DNA of 64,000 nucleotides from Tolypothrix sp. PCC 7712 (GCF_025860405.1 NZ_CP063785.1:6201390-6265389), one strand, 5' to 3'. Counted from the stretch's first letter, positions 45,088-56,534 are shown. Program-made: numbers and translations. The notes: generated by a model not told the origin, from the letters alone.

Positions 45088-46533
45088 TTATGGGGAACAG
45101 CGATCGCAATGTCCACAACGCCAGTTAGCGGCTTCTTTCGCAAAACCAAAGGCGGTTAATAAAAACTGCCAGCGACACTGTTTAGTATGCAAATACTGAT
45201 TCATTTCCTTGGCGGCTTGCAATTGAGTTGCTGCTTGCTTATTCACCCCTGGCTTGATGACGTAATGGAAAGGGTCAAGCCAGTTTAACTGTCCACTGCT
45301 GTGGAGTAAAGACAAAGCCATTGCACCATCAGGGAATTGTCGCGCTACTGTATTCACATCCCCTTGTTTCGGCAGTTTTTTCGCAAGTTGCTGTGCTGTT
45401 TGTTGTTGCGATCGCATTTGTTGTTCAAAAAACTGCTGTCTTTGTTTATCTTCTGAATCTAACCAGCCTGTAGGTTCACTTACTAATGTCAGCGCTTCTG
45501 CTGGTTTTCCATCTCTCCCTGCGCGGCCAATTTCTTGCACATATTCGGAAAGTAGTAGCGGCGCGTGAAAGTGAATTACCCAGCGCACATCAGGCTTGTT
45601 AATCCCCATGCCAAATGCACAGGTACAAACCACAAATGGGATTTTACCGCCTAACCAGCTAGTTTCTACAGCACGGCGTTCTGTGGCGCTCAGTCCAGCG
45701 TGATAACTAGCTGTGGCATAACCCATCTCTGCTAACCAAGCTGCTAAGTTCTCGCTATCTCTGCGCGTGCGGACATAAACTAATCCGGCTTGTTGGGGTC
45801 TATTTTGAATAAATTTGACTAATTTTTGCTTTCTACCTCTGGGAGTCCATGCGATGCAGATGTTGAGATGCAGATTTGGACGGTAGGGATTCAGGCGGTA
45901 AATATCTGGTTGTTGTAATTGTAAAACTGAGGCAATCATTTTTTGTGCTAAAGGGTCAGCCGTCGCCGTAAAAGCTGCCACACTAATTTTGCTTCCAGGT
46001 GGTTTTGATTTCAGTAATGCCGATCGCACTGCCCCTAATCTGCGATAAGCTGGTCGAAAGGTTTCACCCCACTGCACTAAACAATGGGCTTCATCCAAAA
46101 TTAAGCCGTTAATCTGCAATTGTGGTTGACATAATTTTTCCCAAACAGGCGCACTGAGTAAAGTTTCTGGTGATAAATACAATAATCTGAGTTTGTTTTG
46201 TGCCAATGCTTGCAGAGTCAAGCGCCGTTGGGATGAAGGTAGTTCGCTATGTAGCAGTGCTGCACTCAGGTTTAGCTGGCGCAGTTCTTGTACTTGGTTT
46301 TCCATCAGCGCTACTAAAGGCGAAACTACCAAAGTCAATCCTGTTTGCAGCAGTGCAGGAAGTTGAAAACAAATCGATTTACCACCGCCTGTAGGCATGA
46401 TAATTAATGCATCTTTTCCTGCCAATAAACTACTGACTATTTCACCCTGTGGGGGACGAAAATTGTCATAGCCCCAAATTTTTTTAAAAGTATTAAGGAC
46501 TGCGTTCCAAGATGTGGTTCTTATTTGATTCAT
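45088..46533 (-). CDS. RecQ-family ATP-dependent DNA helicase
   Basis: A 481-residue 3'-5' superfamily 2 helicase. Motif I is MPTGGGKSICFQ, motif II is LDEAHC, motif III is AFTATAD, motif VI is QEIGRAGRDGKP, and the RecQ aromatic loop reads LVQWGETFRPAY. The zinc-binding end is compact (CRW, CGHCDRC). The HRDC domain and most of the RQC winged helix are missing, so this is a short RecQ. ATG 46533 starts the conserved part; a longer frame to 46602 is unlikely. Confidence 0.9.
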   Translation of the reverse strand: MNQIRTTSWNAVLNTFKKIWGYDNFRPPQGEIVSSLLAGKDALIIMPTGGGKSICFQLPALLQTGLTLVVSPLVALMENQVQELRQLNLSAALLHSELPSSQRRLTLQALAQNKLRLLYLSPETLLSAPVWEKLCQPQLQINGLILDEAHCLVQWGETFRPAYRRLGAVRSALLKSKPPGSKISVAAFTATADPLAQKMIASVLQLQQPDIYRLNPYRPNLHLNICIAWTPRGRKQKLVKFIQNRPQQAGLVYVRTRRDSENLAAWLAEMGYATASYHAGLSATERRAVETSWLGGKIPFVVCTCAFGMGINKPDVRWVIHFHAPLLLSEYVQEIGRAGRDGKPAEALTLVSEPTGWLDSEDKQRQQFFEQQMRSQQQTAQQLAKKLPKQGDVNTVARQFPDGAMALSLLHSSGQLNWLDPFHYVIKPGVNKQAATQLQAAKEMNQYLHTKQCRWQFLLTAFGFAKEAANWRCGHCDRCSP

Positions 46534-46651
46534 AATGAATAATAGATATATCCCTGTTTTATCAATGCAATCAGCAGATTTTTTGAATATAGCTGCTGCC
46601 ATTTAGCATCAGGTTCAGTAATTTCATCAATACGAGGAATTTGGATAAAAA

Positions 46652-47095
46652 ATGAACGAAGATTTAAAACATCGATTCTATATCAGCACAGATAAATCTA
46701 AGCTAGATATCACAATGATTCACGATTTTCTGCGAAATTCTGATTGGGCAGAAAATATTCCTTTAGGAATTTTAGAAAAATCAATTGCCAATTCTTTATG
46801 CTTTGGACTTTACGAAGAGCAGCGACAAGTCGGTTTTGCTAGGGTAATTACTGATTACGCTACTTCTGCATTTTTAAAGGATGTGTTTATTTTAGAGCCT
46901 TATCGTGGTCAAGGTTTAGGCACTTGGTTTGTGCAGTTTATTTTGAATTTTCCTGAACTCCAAGACGTGCAAAAGTGGTTGTTAGGTACAAAAGATGCTC
47001 ATGGACTTTATCGGCGTTACGGCTTTAAAAAATCCACAACACCAGAGAAATTAATGATGCGTTCTAATCCTAATGCCTATCAGCATCAAAATTAA
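46652..47095 (+). CDS. GNAT-family N-acetyltransferase
   Basis: A 147-residue acetyltransferase. The acetyl-CoA motif A is FLKDVFILEPYRGQGLGTWFV (pattern RGQGLG), followed by LGTKDAHGLYRRYGF, the typical motif B. The substrate is unknown. Confidence 0.88.
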   Translation: MNEDLKHRFYISTDKSKLDITMIHDFLRNSDWAENIPLGILEKSIANSLCFGLYEEQRQVGFARVITDYATSAFLKDVFILEPYRGQGLGTWFVQFILNFPELQDVQKWLLGTKDAHGLYRRYGFKKSTTPEKLMMRSNPNAYQHQN

Positions 47096-47355
47096 GTCAG
47101 TGATGAAGATCACAGTTGCCAATAGAAGTTATTTGTTATTCCCACTTGTTAAAGGGGAACTATAAACTTTGGGAATAATTAAAGTTTTAATATCATTAAA
47201 TATAGTTTTCAAGAGGCATGTAAACTTGTCTATAAAACTAGTATTTGTTTACGAATAATTTTGATTAAACCTCATAATTTCCTTATTTTTGATTACTAAA
47301 TAGGGAAACAAACGTTATTTCTATTTTTTATTGCTGAGAATAAGAAATCAACTTT

Positions 47356-49089
47356 ATGAATACACCGATCGCTGGTACTTATGACATTCGTTTATTAGTT
47401 TTTTCCGTGGCGATCGCAATGCTAGCAGCTTACACTGCTTTGGATCTAACTGGACAAATCCGCACCGCTTCTGGATATGCGCGCATTGGCTGGTTGTTTG
47501 GTGGTGCGATCGCAATGGGAACAGGGATTTGGTCGATGCATTTTGTGGGAATGCTGGCTTTTTGTCTGCCGATTCCGGTAAAGTACGATTTAATCAGGGT
47601 TTTATTATCAATACTGGCAGCCATCTTAGCTTCAGGATGTGCCTTATTTTTCGTCAGCCAATAAGTGATGGGTATCTTTAACTTGCTGGGTGGTAGTCTG
47701 TTGATGGGACTGGGGATTATCAACATGCATTACACTGGCATGGCTGCAATGCGAATGTCAGCTAATATCCACTACAACTATATGTTAGTTGGAGTTTCAA
47801 TTGCGATCGCCTTTATCGTTTCTTTAGTAGCTTTGTGGTTAGCATTTCATTTACCAGATCGCAGTACTAGCACTAATCGTCAACAGAAAATTGCCAGTGC
47901 GATCGTTATGGGTGCAGCCATCCCCATTGTACATTATACGGGTATGGCAGCTACTGGTTTTTATGCCATAAAAATGCTAGAAATGCCATCAGTAATAAAT
48001 CTTGACTCTTCTGTACTATCCACAACGATTGGTATTGTGACGTTTGCAATTTTAGGATTAGCATTGCTCATTTCCTTAGAAACAACCGCCATCGAAAGAA
48101 CAGTAGCCTTAGCCAATCTTGAACGTGAAATTGCAGAACGTCAGCAGATAGAACAGCGTTTACAACGCGAACAAGCACAGAAACTAGAACAGGCTTTACA
48201 AGAATTACAACATACTCAAGCTAAATTATTTCATACTGAAAAAATTTCTTCTTTAGGACAGCTAGTAGCTGGGATTGCCCATGAAGTTAACAATCCAGTC
48301 AACTTTATTTCTGGTAATTTATCTCATGCTCACCAGTATGTTCAAGACTTAATTCACTTATTAAACCTTTACAATCAAAAATTTCCTCAACCAGGAGATG
48401 ACATCGCCAATAAAATTGCCGCTATAGACTTAGAATACTTGCTTGCAGATTTGCCAAAAATGATTTCTTCTATGAAACTTGGTACCGAACGCATTCAAGA
48501 AATCATGCAATCTTTGCGAAATTTCTCACGGGTGAATGGAAATGCGAAAAAGATAGTTGATATTCATGAGGGAATTGAGGCTACCCTGATGATTTTGCAG
48601 CATCGTCTGCACGCTAACCTCAACCGTCCAGAAATTCAAGTTGTGAAGCAGTATGGAAACCTACCGCAGATTGAGTGCTATGTAGGACAATTAAATCAAG
48701 TGTTTATGAATGTGCTAGCAAATGCAATTGATGCTTTAGAAGAGTCTAATCATGGTCAGACCTTTGCAGAAATTCTCCAGCATCCCAATATGATTACAAT
48801 TACTACTATTGCTGAAGATGGTTATGGGATGATCAAAATTGCCGATAATGGATCTGGGATGCCAGAAGCTGTGCGACTACAATTATTTGATGCCTTCTTC
48901 ACCACTAAGCCAGAGGGAAAAGGTACAGGATTAGGACTAGCTATCAGTCATCAAATTATTACCGACACCCACAACGGTAGTTTGCAATGTTTTTCGACTC
49001 TGGGTAAAGGTACAGAATTTATCATTCAAATTCCTCTAGTAACCCCAGTTGCTAATGATTCAATCGTCGCCATCGCAGCAACTTGTTGA
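47356..49089 (+). pseudogene. MHYT-domain histidine kinase broken by one in-frame stop
   Basis: Two adjoining frames in the same phase, separated by a single TAA at 47662-47664, together make one protein of 577 residues. The N-terminal sensor has three MHYT-type motifs (MHFVGM before the stop, MHYTGM and VHYTGM after it), which are thought to bind copper or sense diatomic gas. A coiled linker then leads to the H-box GIAHEVNNP and an ATPase domain with N, G1, F and G2 boxes (GKGTGLGLAIS). The stop codon falls in a membrane-segment linker (FFVSQ-stop-VMGIFN). The remaining downstream frame has GTG/ATG starts, so a truncated kinase could still be made. Confidence 0.82.
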
Positions 49090-49173
49090 TCGGGGAAGCA
49101 GAGGGGGATGAGGGGACAAGGGGGGACAAGGAGAATTAGTATTTCCAATGCCCCATGCCCCATGCCCAATCAA

Positions 49174-50769
49174 CTACTGTGTCGGATTCAGTTCTTTCTC
49201 CTTGGATTGCAACGATGCATACAGCCTATTCAGTGCATTAACGTAGGCTTGAGCTGATGCAACGATGATATCTGTATTCGCTGCATGTCCAGAAAATACA
49301 CGGGATTCGTGGCGTAAGCGAATAGTTACTTCCCCAATTGCATCGATTCCGGCTGTGACTGACTGTACAGAGAACTCAATTAATTGGTTGGGTACGTTAA
49401 CTACACGGTTAATTGCCTTATAAACAGCATCTACTGGCCCTGTACCAATTGCCGCATCAGTTAATTCTTGACCTTCAGGGGTTCTGAGAGTTACTGTGGC
49501 TGTGGGTTGGGCATTGCTACCGCAGGAAACTTGCACCAACTCGACGCGGAACAAATCAGGTGCTTGTTGAATTTCATCATTAACAATCGCTTCCAAATCC
49601 CAATCAGAAATTTCTTTCTTTTTGTCAGCGACTTCTTTAAATTTGACGAAGGCTTTATTTAATTCGGTTTCTGACAGTTCAAAACCTAATTCTTTGAGGC
49701 GAGTCCGAAAAGCATTTCTGCCAGAATGTTTGCCCAAAACTATTTGATTGTCTGTTAAGCCAATCAATTGGGCATCCATAATTTCATAGGTGAGCTTGTT
49801 TTTTAATACACCATCTTGGTGGATTCCAGATTCGTGGGCAAAGGCATTTGCCCCGACTATGGCTTTATTTGGTTGTACTAACATCCCCGTCAAATTTGAC
49901 ACTAACCGCGAGGATTTATAAATTTGACGAGTGTCGATATTAGTTAATGATTCTTCTGAGTTGACTGGTCTACCTAAGAAGGGATTAAAATATTGCCGAC
50001 GCACGTGCAATGCCATTACCAATTCTTCTAAAGCTGCATTACCTGCGCGTTCACCAATACCATTGATGGTACATTCTAATTGTCTCGCACCATTTTTCAC
50101 AGCTTCTAAAAAGTTTGCTACTGCCAAGCCTAAATCATTATGTCCGTGAACGGAAATAATTGCTTTGTCGATATTGGGGACATGATCTTTAATCCCCTTA
50201 ATAATTGCCCCAAATTCGCTAGGGGTTGTATATCCTACGGTGTCAGGAATATTAACTGTTGTGGCTCCAGCTCTAATCGCTCTCTCTAATACTTGGTAGA
50301 GAAACTCTGGATCGGAGCGTCCTGCATCTTCTGGGGAAAATTCTACATCATCAGTGAAAGTTTTGGCGTAGGCCACCATTTCCTCGGCGATCGCCAAAAC
50401 TTCTGATTTGGTTTTTTTCAGTTTATATTGCAGATGAATATCAGATGTAGCAATAAATGTGTGAATTCTGCCTTTTGCTGCTGGTTTAATCGCGTGGGCT
50501 GCTGCTTTAATATCATCATGTTTAGCTCTCGCCAAACTACAAATCACAGGGCCATTTTCTGTACCGACAACCTGGGCAATTTTGTTAACTGCTTCAAAAT
50601 CTCCAGGACTGGCAAAGGCAAATCCTGCCTCAATTACATCCACACCCAGACGCGCCAGTTGCTTGGCTATCACTAGCTTTTCGTCTATATTCAGGGTTGC
50701 TCCTGGACATTGTTCGCCATCTCGCAATGTGGTATCAAAAATAATGATTCGCTCTGGTTGGGTTGTCAT
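49174..50769 (-). CDS. leuA: 2-isopropylmalate synthase
   Basis: First enzyme of leucine synthesis; condenses acetyl-CoA with 2-oxoisovalerate. The catalytic barrel opens IIFDTTLRDGEQCPGATL, then SVHGHNDLGLAVAN and GERAGNAALEE, metal and active-site regions. The last 130 residues form the leucine-binding regulatory domain. 531 residues, normal. Not in an operon with leuB/C/D here. Confidence 0.96.
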   Translation of the reverse strand: MTTQPERIIIFDTTLRDGEQCPGATLNIDEKLVIAKQLARLGVDVIEAGFAFASPGDFEAVNKIAQVVGTENGPVICSLARAKHDDIKAAAHAIKPAAKGRIHTFIATSDIHLQYKLKKTKSEVLAIAEEMVAYAKTFTDDVEFSPEDAGRSDPEFLYQVLERAIRAGATTVNIPDTVGYTTPSEFGAIIKGIKDHVPNIDKAIISVHGHNDLGLAVANFLEAVKNGARQLECTINGIGERAGNAALEELVMALHVRRQYFNPFLGRPVNSEESLTNIDTRQIYKSSRLVSNLTGMLVQPNKAIVGANAFAHESGIHQDGVLKNKLTYEIMDAQLIGLTDNQIVLGKHSGRNAFRTRLKELGFELSETELNKAFVKFKEVADKKKEISDWDLEAIVNDEIQQAPDLFRVELVQVSCGSNAQPTATVTLRTPEGQELTDAAIGTGPVDAVYKAINRVVNVPNQLIEFSVQSVTAGIDAIGEVTIRLRHESRVFSGHAANTDIIVASAQAYVNALNRLYASLQSKEKELNPTQ

Positions 50770-50864
50770 TTTTCTGTGTTTTGTGTTTAGTGTGGACTTT
50801 TTGCTATAACTACCTTGTATCTTAAGTTTTTTACTGTTTAGATTTGTAAATAATTATTAACATA

Positions 50865-51386
50865 TTAAGCTTCTGTCTTTTCTATTCTGTCTCTAATATC
50901 ATTCAAATCTATATATCTATCAGTAGCATTACGTAATTCTCTGGCGATCATTCCTTCTGTAGATACGACTGTAATATGTGTATTTTTTGAACGTAATAAT
51001 TCAATTGCTCTCTCAAAATCCCCATCACCACTAAATAATACTACTCGGTCATACTGGTCTACTGTATTAAACATATCTACAACAATTTCAATATCTAAAT
51101 TAGCTTTTTGTGAATAGCGACCAGATGAGTCATCGTAATATTCTTTGAGAATTTTAGTTCTTACTGTATATCCTAAACTAATGAGAGCATCTCGAAAACC
51201 TCTTTGATCTTGCGGGTCTTTTAAGCCAGTGTACCAAAATGCATTGATTAATGTTGTTTCTGATTGCTCGTGTTTAAAATATTCTAAAACTCTGCGTGGG
51301 TCAAAAAACCAGCCATTTTTTTGTTGAGCATAGAACATATTGTTTCCGTCTACAAAAATAGACAGACGATTCATTGGAGAACCCAT
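50865..51386 (-). CDS. NYN/LabA-type PIN-like nuclease
   Basis: A 173-residue protein with the NYN fold. Acidic residues expected for a metal site occur in FVDGNNMFYAQQ, DIEIVVDMF and LFSGDGDFERAIELLR. Relatives include LabA, which affects circadian output in cyanobacteria; most are probably RNases. Start ATG 51386 has AGGTG nearby; a GTG at 51398 is possible. Confidence 0.85.
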   Translation of the reverse strand: MGSPMNRLSIFVDGNNMFYAQQKNGWFFDPRRVLEYFKHEQSETTLINAFWYTGLKDPQDQRGFRDALISLGYTVRTKILKEYYDDSSGRYSQKANLDIEIVVDMFNTVDQYDRVVLFSGDGDFERAIELLRSKNTHITVVSTEGMIARELRNATDRYIDLNDIRDRIEKTEA

Positions 51387-51398
51387 AGAAAAATACAC

Positions 51399-52108
51399 CT
51401 AATAATAGAAAAGAATTTTAGATTGAACAATAGATTATAGCAATTATCAAATGATCTATTTGCTAATATCTATAAAGTATATCTTCATGTATATCTTTTA
51501 TCCTAACCCCTTTTAAATCATAAAAATCGGCAAAACAATAGAGCAGATGCAGGATGCTGAACCTTTTCATCCCAGACAGTGTAAGAGTTAGCCTGCGATC
51601 AAAATCTACCAATAAAATAGACTGTGTAACAGCATTCCTAACTGTATAACAGTCAAGTTTACTCCTAAAGAGGTATGGTATTGGTTCTCAGGTAGAATAT
51701 AGGCTAATGCCCATCTCTTGATTTTGCCATCAACAACAGGACACAATTTTTGTACAATATCAGCGTTGCAGCATTAACAGAAGTTGCCCAAAGCAAAATT
51801 CTGGTAAACCTTCTACCGACGGCATACTTGTTGGGTTTGGTAGATCGTAAACGAAACCAAATCCACAAAGGGAGTGTCTTTAGCTTATTTCTGTGACAAA
51901 ATCGCAGATTGCTCTGCTATTAGAGAATAATTTGGGCAGTGTTTTAATCGCCAGACCCTGTAAAGACACACCAATAAAAATTCGCTGAAGTAGAAAGGAT
52001 AGTTTACAAATGTATAAGTTTTTCATTTAACTCTTAATTTAATGTAGTTCGCTCAAATAGGGTCTAAATAAATATAAGTGTTGTACCTTAATCAATCAAT
52101 AACACGAT
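51399..52108. other. Long intergenic stretch, nothing recognised
   Basis: About 710 bases between divergently read genes. Nothing seen on either strand beyond AT-rich sequence and scattered short palindromes. Confidence 0.4.
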
Positions 52109-54442
52109 ATGGCAGAAGAACCTACGTCTACCGTAACTAAAAAATATGTCTCTGCTGCCAATAGCCAGTTAGGGAAACCAACTAAAGCAACTTCGACGGC
52201 ATTAACCTACCATACCCAACTAATGTCTTGGTTTGGTCATCTGCTAACTGGTGTTTCAGCAATAGGAGCAGCACTGCTGAGTAGCTCTGGTTTGGGCATT
52301 GTGCAGTTGATGGAAAGTCAGGCACTTTCTACGTTTTTTCAACTGCGCGGGCCGATCGCACCTCCAGAAAACATCGTGATTTTGGCCATAGACAATCAGT
52401 CTATATCAGTCCCTGAACAGTACTATAAAACAGATCCACAACAGTATGCTTACCTGGAACCACTGAAATCTTTTCCATTTAAACGTGCTGCTTATGCTGA
52501 TGTCATCAGAAAATTGATGCAAGCAGGTGCGAAATCTGTCGCAGTAGATGTAATTTTTGATACGGAAAGCGCTTATGGTGCTGCAGACGATCGCCAACTG
52601 CAAGCAGTCTTGCAAAAATATGGCAGTAAGGTGACCTTAGCCTCGGTATATGAAACTTCTGAGTCACATCAAGGTACGTTTAATAAGCTCACACTCCCAC
52701 AACCGATGTTCCGCATTGGCGCTGTATCTACAGGCACTGTCAATTTTCCCCTAGAAGTAGATGGCAAAATTCATCGTTTAGCCAGCGAGTTTAACAAATC
52801 ATTAGCACAAGATAACTTAATAGATAAAGTGCCTTCCTTTGACGAAGCAGCACTAAGGGCAGCCAGAATTAAATATTCGCGACCAAAAGGCGATCGCATT
52901 CATTTTTGGGGGCCAGAGGGTACATTTGAAGCCATCCCCTTTTGGTATGTACTAGATCCCCAAAACTGGAAAAACTATTTGCAACAAGGCAAGGTTTTCA
53001 AGAATAAAATTGTAGTGATTGGAGCCACCGCACAGTTAGGTAACGATTATCATCCAGTAGTGGCGGGTAAGAACTGGCTGTATCCCGAACGTATGTCAGG
53101 GGTAGAAATTCATGCCAACGCGATCGCCACCTTAATAGAAAATAAAGCGATCGCCCAAGGAATTAGCAGCCCACCCCTGCAAGGTGTATTTGTACTGGGT
53201 TTAGTTGGTGGTGTCGGCATCATCTGTGCCAGACGCAAGCGTGGGATCAGCAGATTAATTGTCAGCATTGGCTTTGCCACTCTTTGGGGAGGCATCAGCT
53301 ACGTATTATTTGTACATTACCAATTAATTTATCCCACCACTGTGCCAATGGTAGCGATCGCCTGGATCGGCTTATCCTATCTGGGAACCGAAATCGCCAG
53401 GGAAAGCATTAAAAAGCGGCAATTAGTAGATATCTTTCAAAAATATAAAACTTCCCCTGTTGTGCAAGAAATCATCAGTCAACAACAAGACTTGCAAGAT
53501 TTACTGCAACAACGAGATTTAGCGGTAGCAGGCAAAATCCTCGGTGGACGCTACAGAATTGTCAAAGTTCTCGGTTCTGGGGGATTTAGCGAAACCTACA
53601 TTGCCGAAGATTTACAACGTCCAGGTCACCCGCAATGTGTAGTTAAACAGCTCAAACCAGCTAACAGCAAAGCTACAGGATTGCAACTTGCCAGACGTTT
53701 ATTTAATTCTGAGGCGCAAACCTTAGAGAAATTGGGAAAACATCACCAAATTCCTCAGCTATTAGCTTATTTTGAACAACAAGAAGAATTTTATTTAGTA
53801 CAAGAATTTATCATTGGTCACCCCTTAAGTAAAGAATTACCAGCAGGTCAATCGCTGTTAGAAACCACAGTTATCGAACTTTTACGCGATTTATTGCAAA
53901 CATTGGCATTTGTGCATCAAAACGGTGTCATTCACCGTGATATTAAACCCAGTAACATTATCCGCCGACATTCAGATTGGAAATTGGTACTGATTGACTT
54001 TGGTGCAGTCAAAGAAGTCTCTACAATCCAAACAGAAAATCATGAACAAACTCCATTTACCATTGGGATTGGGACTAAGGGTTATGCACCCAACGAGCAA
54101 TGCTTTGGCCGTCCCCAATACAGTAGCGACATCTATGCAGTTGGGATGATTGGCATTAGGGCTTTGACTGGTATCGCCCCCCACGAACTAGCAAGAGATG
54201 CTGACGGAGAGTTGCAATGGCGCGAACATACTGTTGCCAACCCAGCTTTAGCGGAGATTCTCAGTAAAATGGTGCTGGAAGATTACAAGCAGCGTTATCA
54301 ATCTGCATCAGCAGCCCTAAAAGCTGTAGAACAGTTGATAGGGGTTTCCAATCGAAATTTTATTCCCCAACACAACCCAATTGAAGATATTACAGCTGCA
54401 ATTGACGATCCAGATGCGCCTACCACACCTTGGGAGGTATAA
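52109..54442 (+). CDS. CHASE2-domain serine/threonine kinase
   Basis: A 777-residue membrane kinase. A helix near residue 50 leads into a CHASE2 extracytoplasmic sensor (about residues 75-350, with IVILAIDNQSI and GVEIHANAIATLI), three membrane segments (about 355-435), then a Hanks-type kinase domain. The P-loop is LGSGGFSETYIAED, the catalytic loop HRDIKPSNII and the metal loop LIDFGAVKE, all complete. It should phosphorylate proteins on Ser/Thr in response to an external cue that is not known. No neighbour is obviously a partner. Confidence 0.92.
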   Translation: MAEEPTSTVTKKYVSAANSQLGKPTKATSTALTYHTQLMSWFGHLLTGVSAIGAALLSSSGLGIVQLMESQALSTFFQLRGPIAPPENIVILAIDNQSISVPEQYYKTDPQQYAYLEPLKSFPFKRAAYADVIRKLMQAGAKSVAVDVIFDTESAYGAADDRQLQAVLQKYGSKVTLASVYETSESHQGTFNKLTLPQPMFRIGAVSTGTVNFPLEVDGKIHRLASEFNKSLAQDNLIDKVPSFDEAALRAARIKYSRPKGDRIHFWGPEGTFEAIPFWYVLDPQNWKNYLQQGKVFKNKIVVIGATAQLGNDYHPVVAGKNWLYPERMSGVEIHANAIATLIENKAIAQGISSPPLQGVFVLGLVGGVGIICARRKRGISRLIVSIGFATLWGGISYVLFVHYQLIYPTTVPMVAIAWIGLSYLGTEIARESIKKRQLVDIFQKYKTSPVVQEIISQQQDLQDLLQQRDLAVAGKILGGRYRIVKVLGSGGFSETYIAEDLQRPGHPQCVVKQLKPANSKATGLQLARRLFNSEAQTLEKLGKHHQIPQLLAYFEQQEEFYLVQEFIIGHPLSKELPAGQSLLETTVIELLRDLLQTLAFVHQNGVIHRDIKPSNIIRRHSDWKLVLIDFGAVKEVSTIQTENHEQTPFTIGIGTKGYAPNEQCFGRPQYSSDIYAVGMIGIRALTGIAPHELARDADGELQWREHTVANPALAEILSKMVLEDYKQRYQSASAALKAVEQLIGVSNRNFIPQHNPIEDITAAIDDPDAPTTPWEV

Positions 54443-54596
54443 GGTAATACGGTTCAGTTAAAAAGATATTCTGTTGAGGCAGGCAGAGGAAGCAGGGGCG
54501 CAGAGGGAGAGAAAGAATTTGCTCAGTATCTTCGCCCTTGCTGATTGAATAATTTAATTTCTGGAAGTCTCTTTTATTTAAAGTTTCTCAATATGA

Positions 54597-54616
54597 AAGC
54601 CTGCCGCAGCAGGCCC
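54597..54616 (-). terminator. Hairpin after the sugar transporter gene
   Basis: GCCTGC-tgcg-GCAGGC followed on the minus strand by TTTCAT, 22 bases beyond the stop codon. The T-run is short. A partial family D end lies next to it (about 54470-54575). Confidence 0.5.
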
Positions 54617-54637
54617 TCAATTCTTGGATAGGATAGA

Positions 54638-56050
54638 TTACATTTCCTCTAATTCTTTGCCCTTGGTTTCTCTGATGAAAAAGGCAACGAAAAATATCGA
54701 AATTGCCGATGCAATTGTATACAATCCATAGGCAGAACCTAAACCAAAGTATTTCAGTAAAGGTGGAAATGTCGTAGAAACTAGAAAGTTCGCAATCCAC
54801 TGCACCGCAGCAGCTACAGATAGGGCAGCAGCACGAATTTTATTATTAAATATTTCGCCTAACAGTACCCAAACAATTGGCCCCCAAGAAAAGCCAAAGA
54901 AGACCACATATAGATTAGCTGCTAACAGGGCAAAGATTCCTGCTGTCCCCGGAAGTGTAGGGTTACCTGTGGTGGGATCAATCGCTGCATTAGCAAACAC
55001 CACAGCCAAAGTACCCAATGTCACAGTCATGCCAATTGAACCTAGCATGAGTAACGGTTTGCGACCAAATTTGTCAACATAGGCGATCGCAATTAGAGTT
55101 GTGACAATATTGACGATTCCCGTAATTACTGTAATTAGTAGGGAATCTCTTTCAGAAAATCCCACTGCCTGCCACAAAACACTGCTGTAGTAAAAAATAA
55201 CATTGATACCCACAAACTGTTGCAGGATAGACAACCCCATCCCAATCCACACAATAGGCAGTAATCCACCCCTACGACTTAGCAAGTCAGAAAATTTGGG
55301 GCGGCGTTCTTGTAAAACTGTTTGGCGAATCTCTTCAATTTTTGCTTCGACATTACCGCCAATAACTTTTCTTAATACATTGGTCGCTTCACTATATCGT
55401 CCCTGTGCTGCCAAGTATCGTGGTGACTCTGGAATCACGAGGGCAGCGAATCCATAAATAATTGCTGGTGGGGCTTCTGTCCAAAACATCCAACGCCAAG
55501 CGGGAACGCCAAACCAAAATATTCCTTCTGCCGATCCACCTGCACCTAAAGCTATAAAGTAGTCACAAACTAAGGCTGCGAAAATTCCGACTACAATTGC
55601 TAGCTGTTGCAGTGAACCCAGTCTGCCACGCAAATGGGCTGGTGCAACTTCCGCAATGTAAGCGGGTGCAATTACACTCGCCATTCCGACTGCAATGCCA
55701 CCCAAAGCGCGCCAGAAAATAAAGTCCCCAATTCCAAATGCAATCCCCGAACCGATCGCACTTAAGGTAAAGAAAACTGCTGCCACCAGCATCGTTTTTA
55801 AGCGACCATAGCGGTCTGCGATCGGCCCTGCGACAAAAGCCCCTAAAGCAGATCCTAGCAATGCACAAGATACTGCAAAGCCTGTCATCACGCTGTTAGC
55901 ATTATAGGCCTTTGACAAAGCTGAAACAGCACCGTTAATGACAGCAGTATCATAACCAAACAAAAAACCACCCAGCGCTGCGGCACTGGCAATCAAAATT
56001 ACATAGGAAACTGTTTTCCCCTGATTAATAGTAGAGCCTTGTAAAGCCAT
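54638..56050 (-). CDS. Sugar porter (MFS) transporter
   Basis: A 470-residue transporter with twelve membrane helices. Sugar-porter signatures are GGFLFGYDTAVINGA, ADRYGRLK, PESPRYLAAQGR, QQFVGINVIFYYSSVLW and FIRETKGKELEEM. It should be a proton-coupled or facilitative uptake system for glucose or a similar sugar. 470 residues, normal. Confidence 0.93.
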   Translation of the reverse strand: MALQGSTINQGKTVSYVILIASAAALGGFLFGYDTAVINGAVSALSKAYNANSVMTGFAVSCALLGSALGAFVAGPIADRYGRLKTMLVAAVFFTLSAIGSGIAFGIGDFIFWRALGGIAVGMASVIAPAYIAEVAPAHLRGRLGSLQQLAIVVGIFAALVCDYFIALGAGGSAEGIFWFGVPAWRWMFWTEAPPAIIYGFAALVIPESPRYLAAQGRYSEATNVLRKVIGGNVEAKIEEIRQTVLQERRPKFSDLLSRRGGLLPIVWIGMGLSILQQFVGINVIFYYSSVLWQAVGFSERDSLLITVITGIVNIVTTLIAIAYVDKFGRKPLLMLGSIGMTVTLGTLAVVFANAAIDPTTGNPTLPGTAGIFALLAANLYVVFFGFSWGPIVWVLLGEIFNNKIRAAALSVAAAVQWIANFLVSTTFPPLLKYFGLGSAYGLYTIASAISIFFVAFFIRETKGKELEEM

Positions 56051-56534
56051 TTCTTTGAAAACTTTTCAGGTTGTTAATTGTTTCGATACCCACGCAGTAA
56101 TACTCTACGTTCACTCACAATCTCATAAGTTTGGTGGACGCATTTAAATAGAGATATTTACTAATAGGTAGATTACTGAAAAATTCTTTTTCTTCACATC
56201 TTCCCGCAGTTATGTTTCTTTCTAGTAAGAAGACTCAATTCAGCAGATGATTGACTTTGCGATTAAGAAAAATTTTGATATCGTACAATAATTCTTGGCT
56301 GTTTAATAACGATCCCTATATCATGTATGATGATTGTAAATAATCTAACTAATGTTAATTTATGTAAAGGATTTTTTGGCTAGCGATCGCAGCCACAAAT
56401 TGTAGTTTGTCATTAAGACTTTAAACTTTATATTTTGTAGTAAAATTGTAAATATTCTTGTCATAAGTCAGATGCATTTACCTACAGGTTTAGGCAAAAA
56501 ACATCAAAACCCTAATTTTATTAGTAACTTCAGA

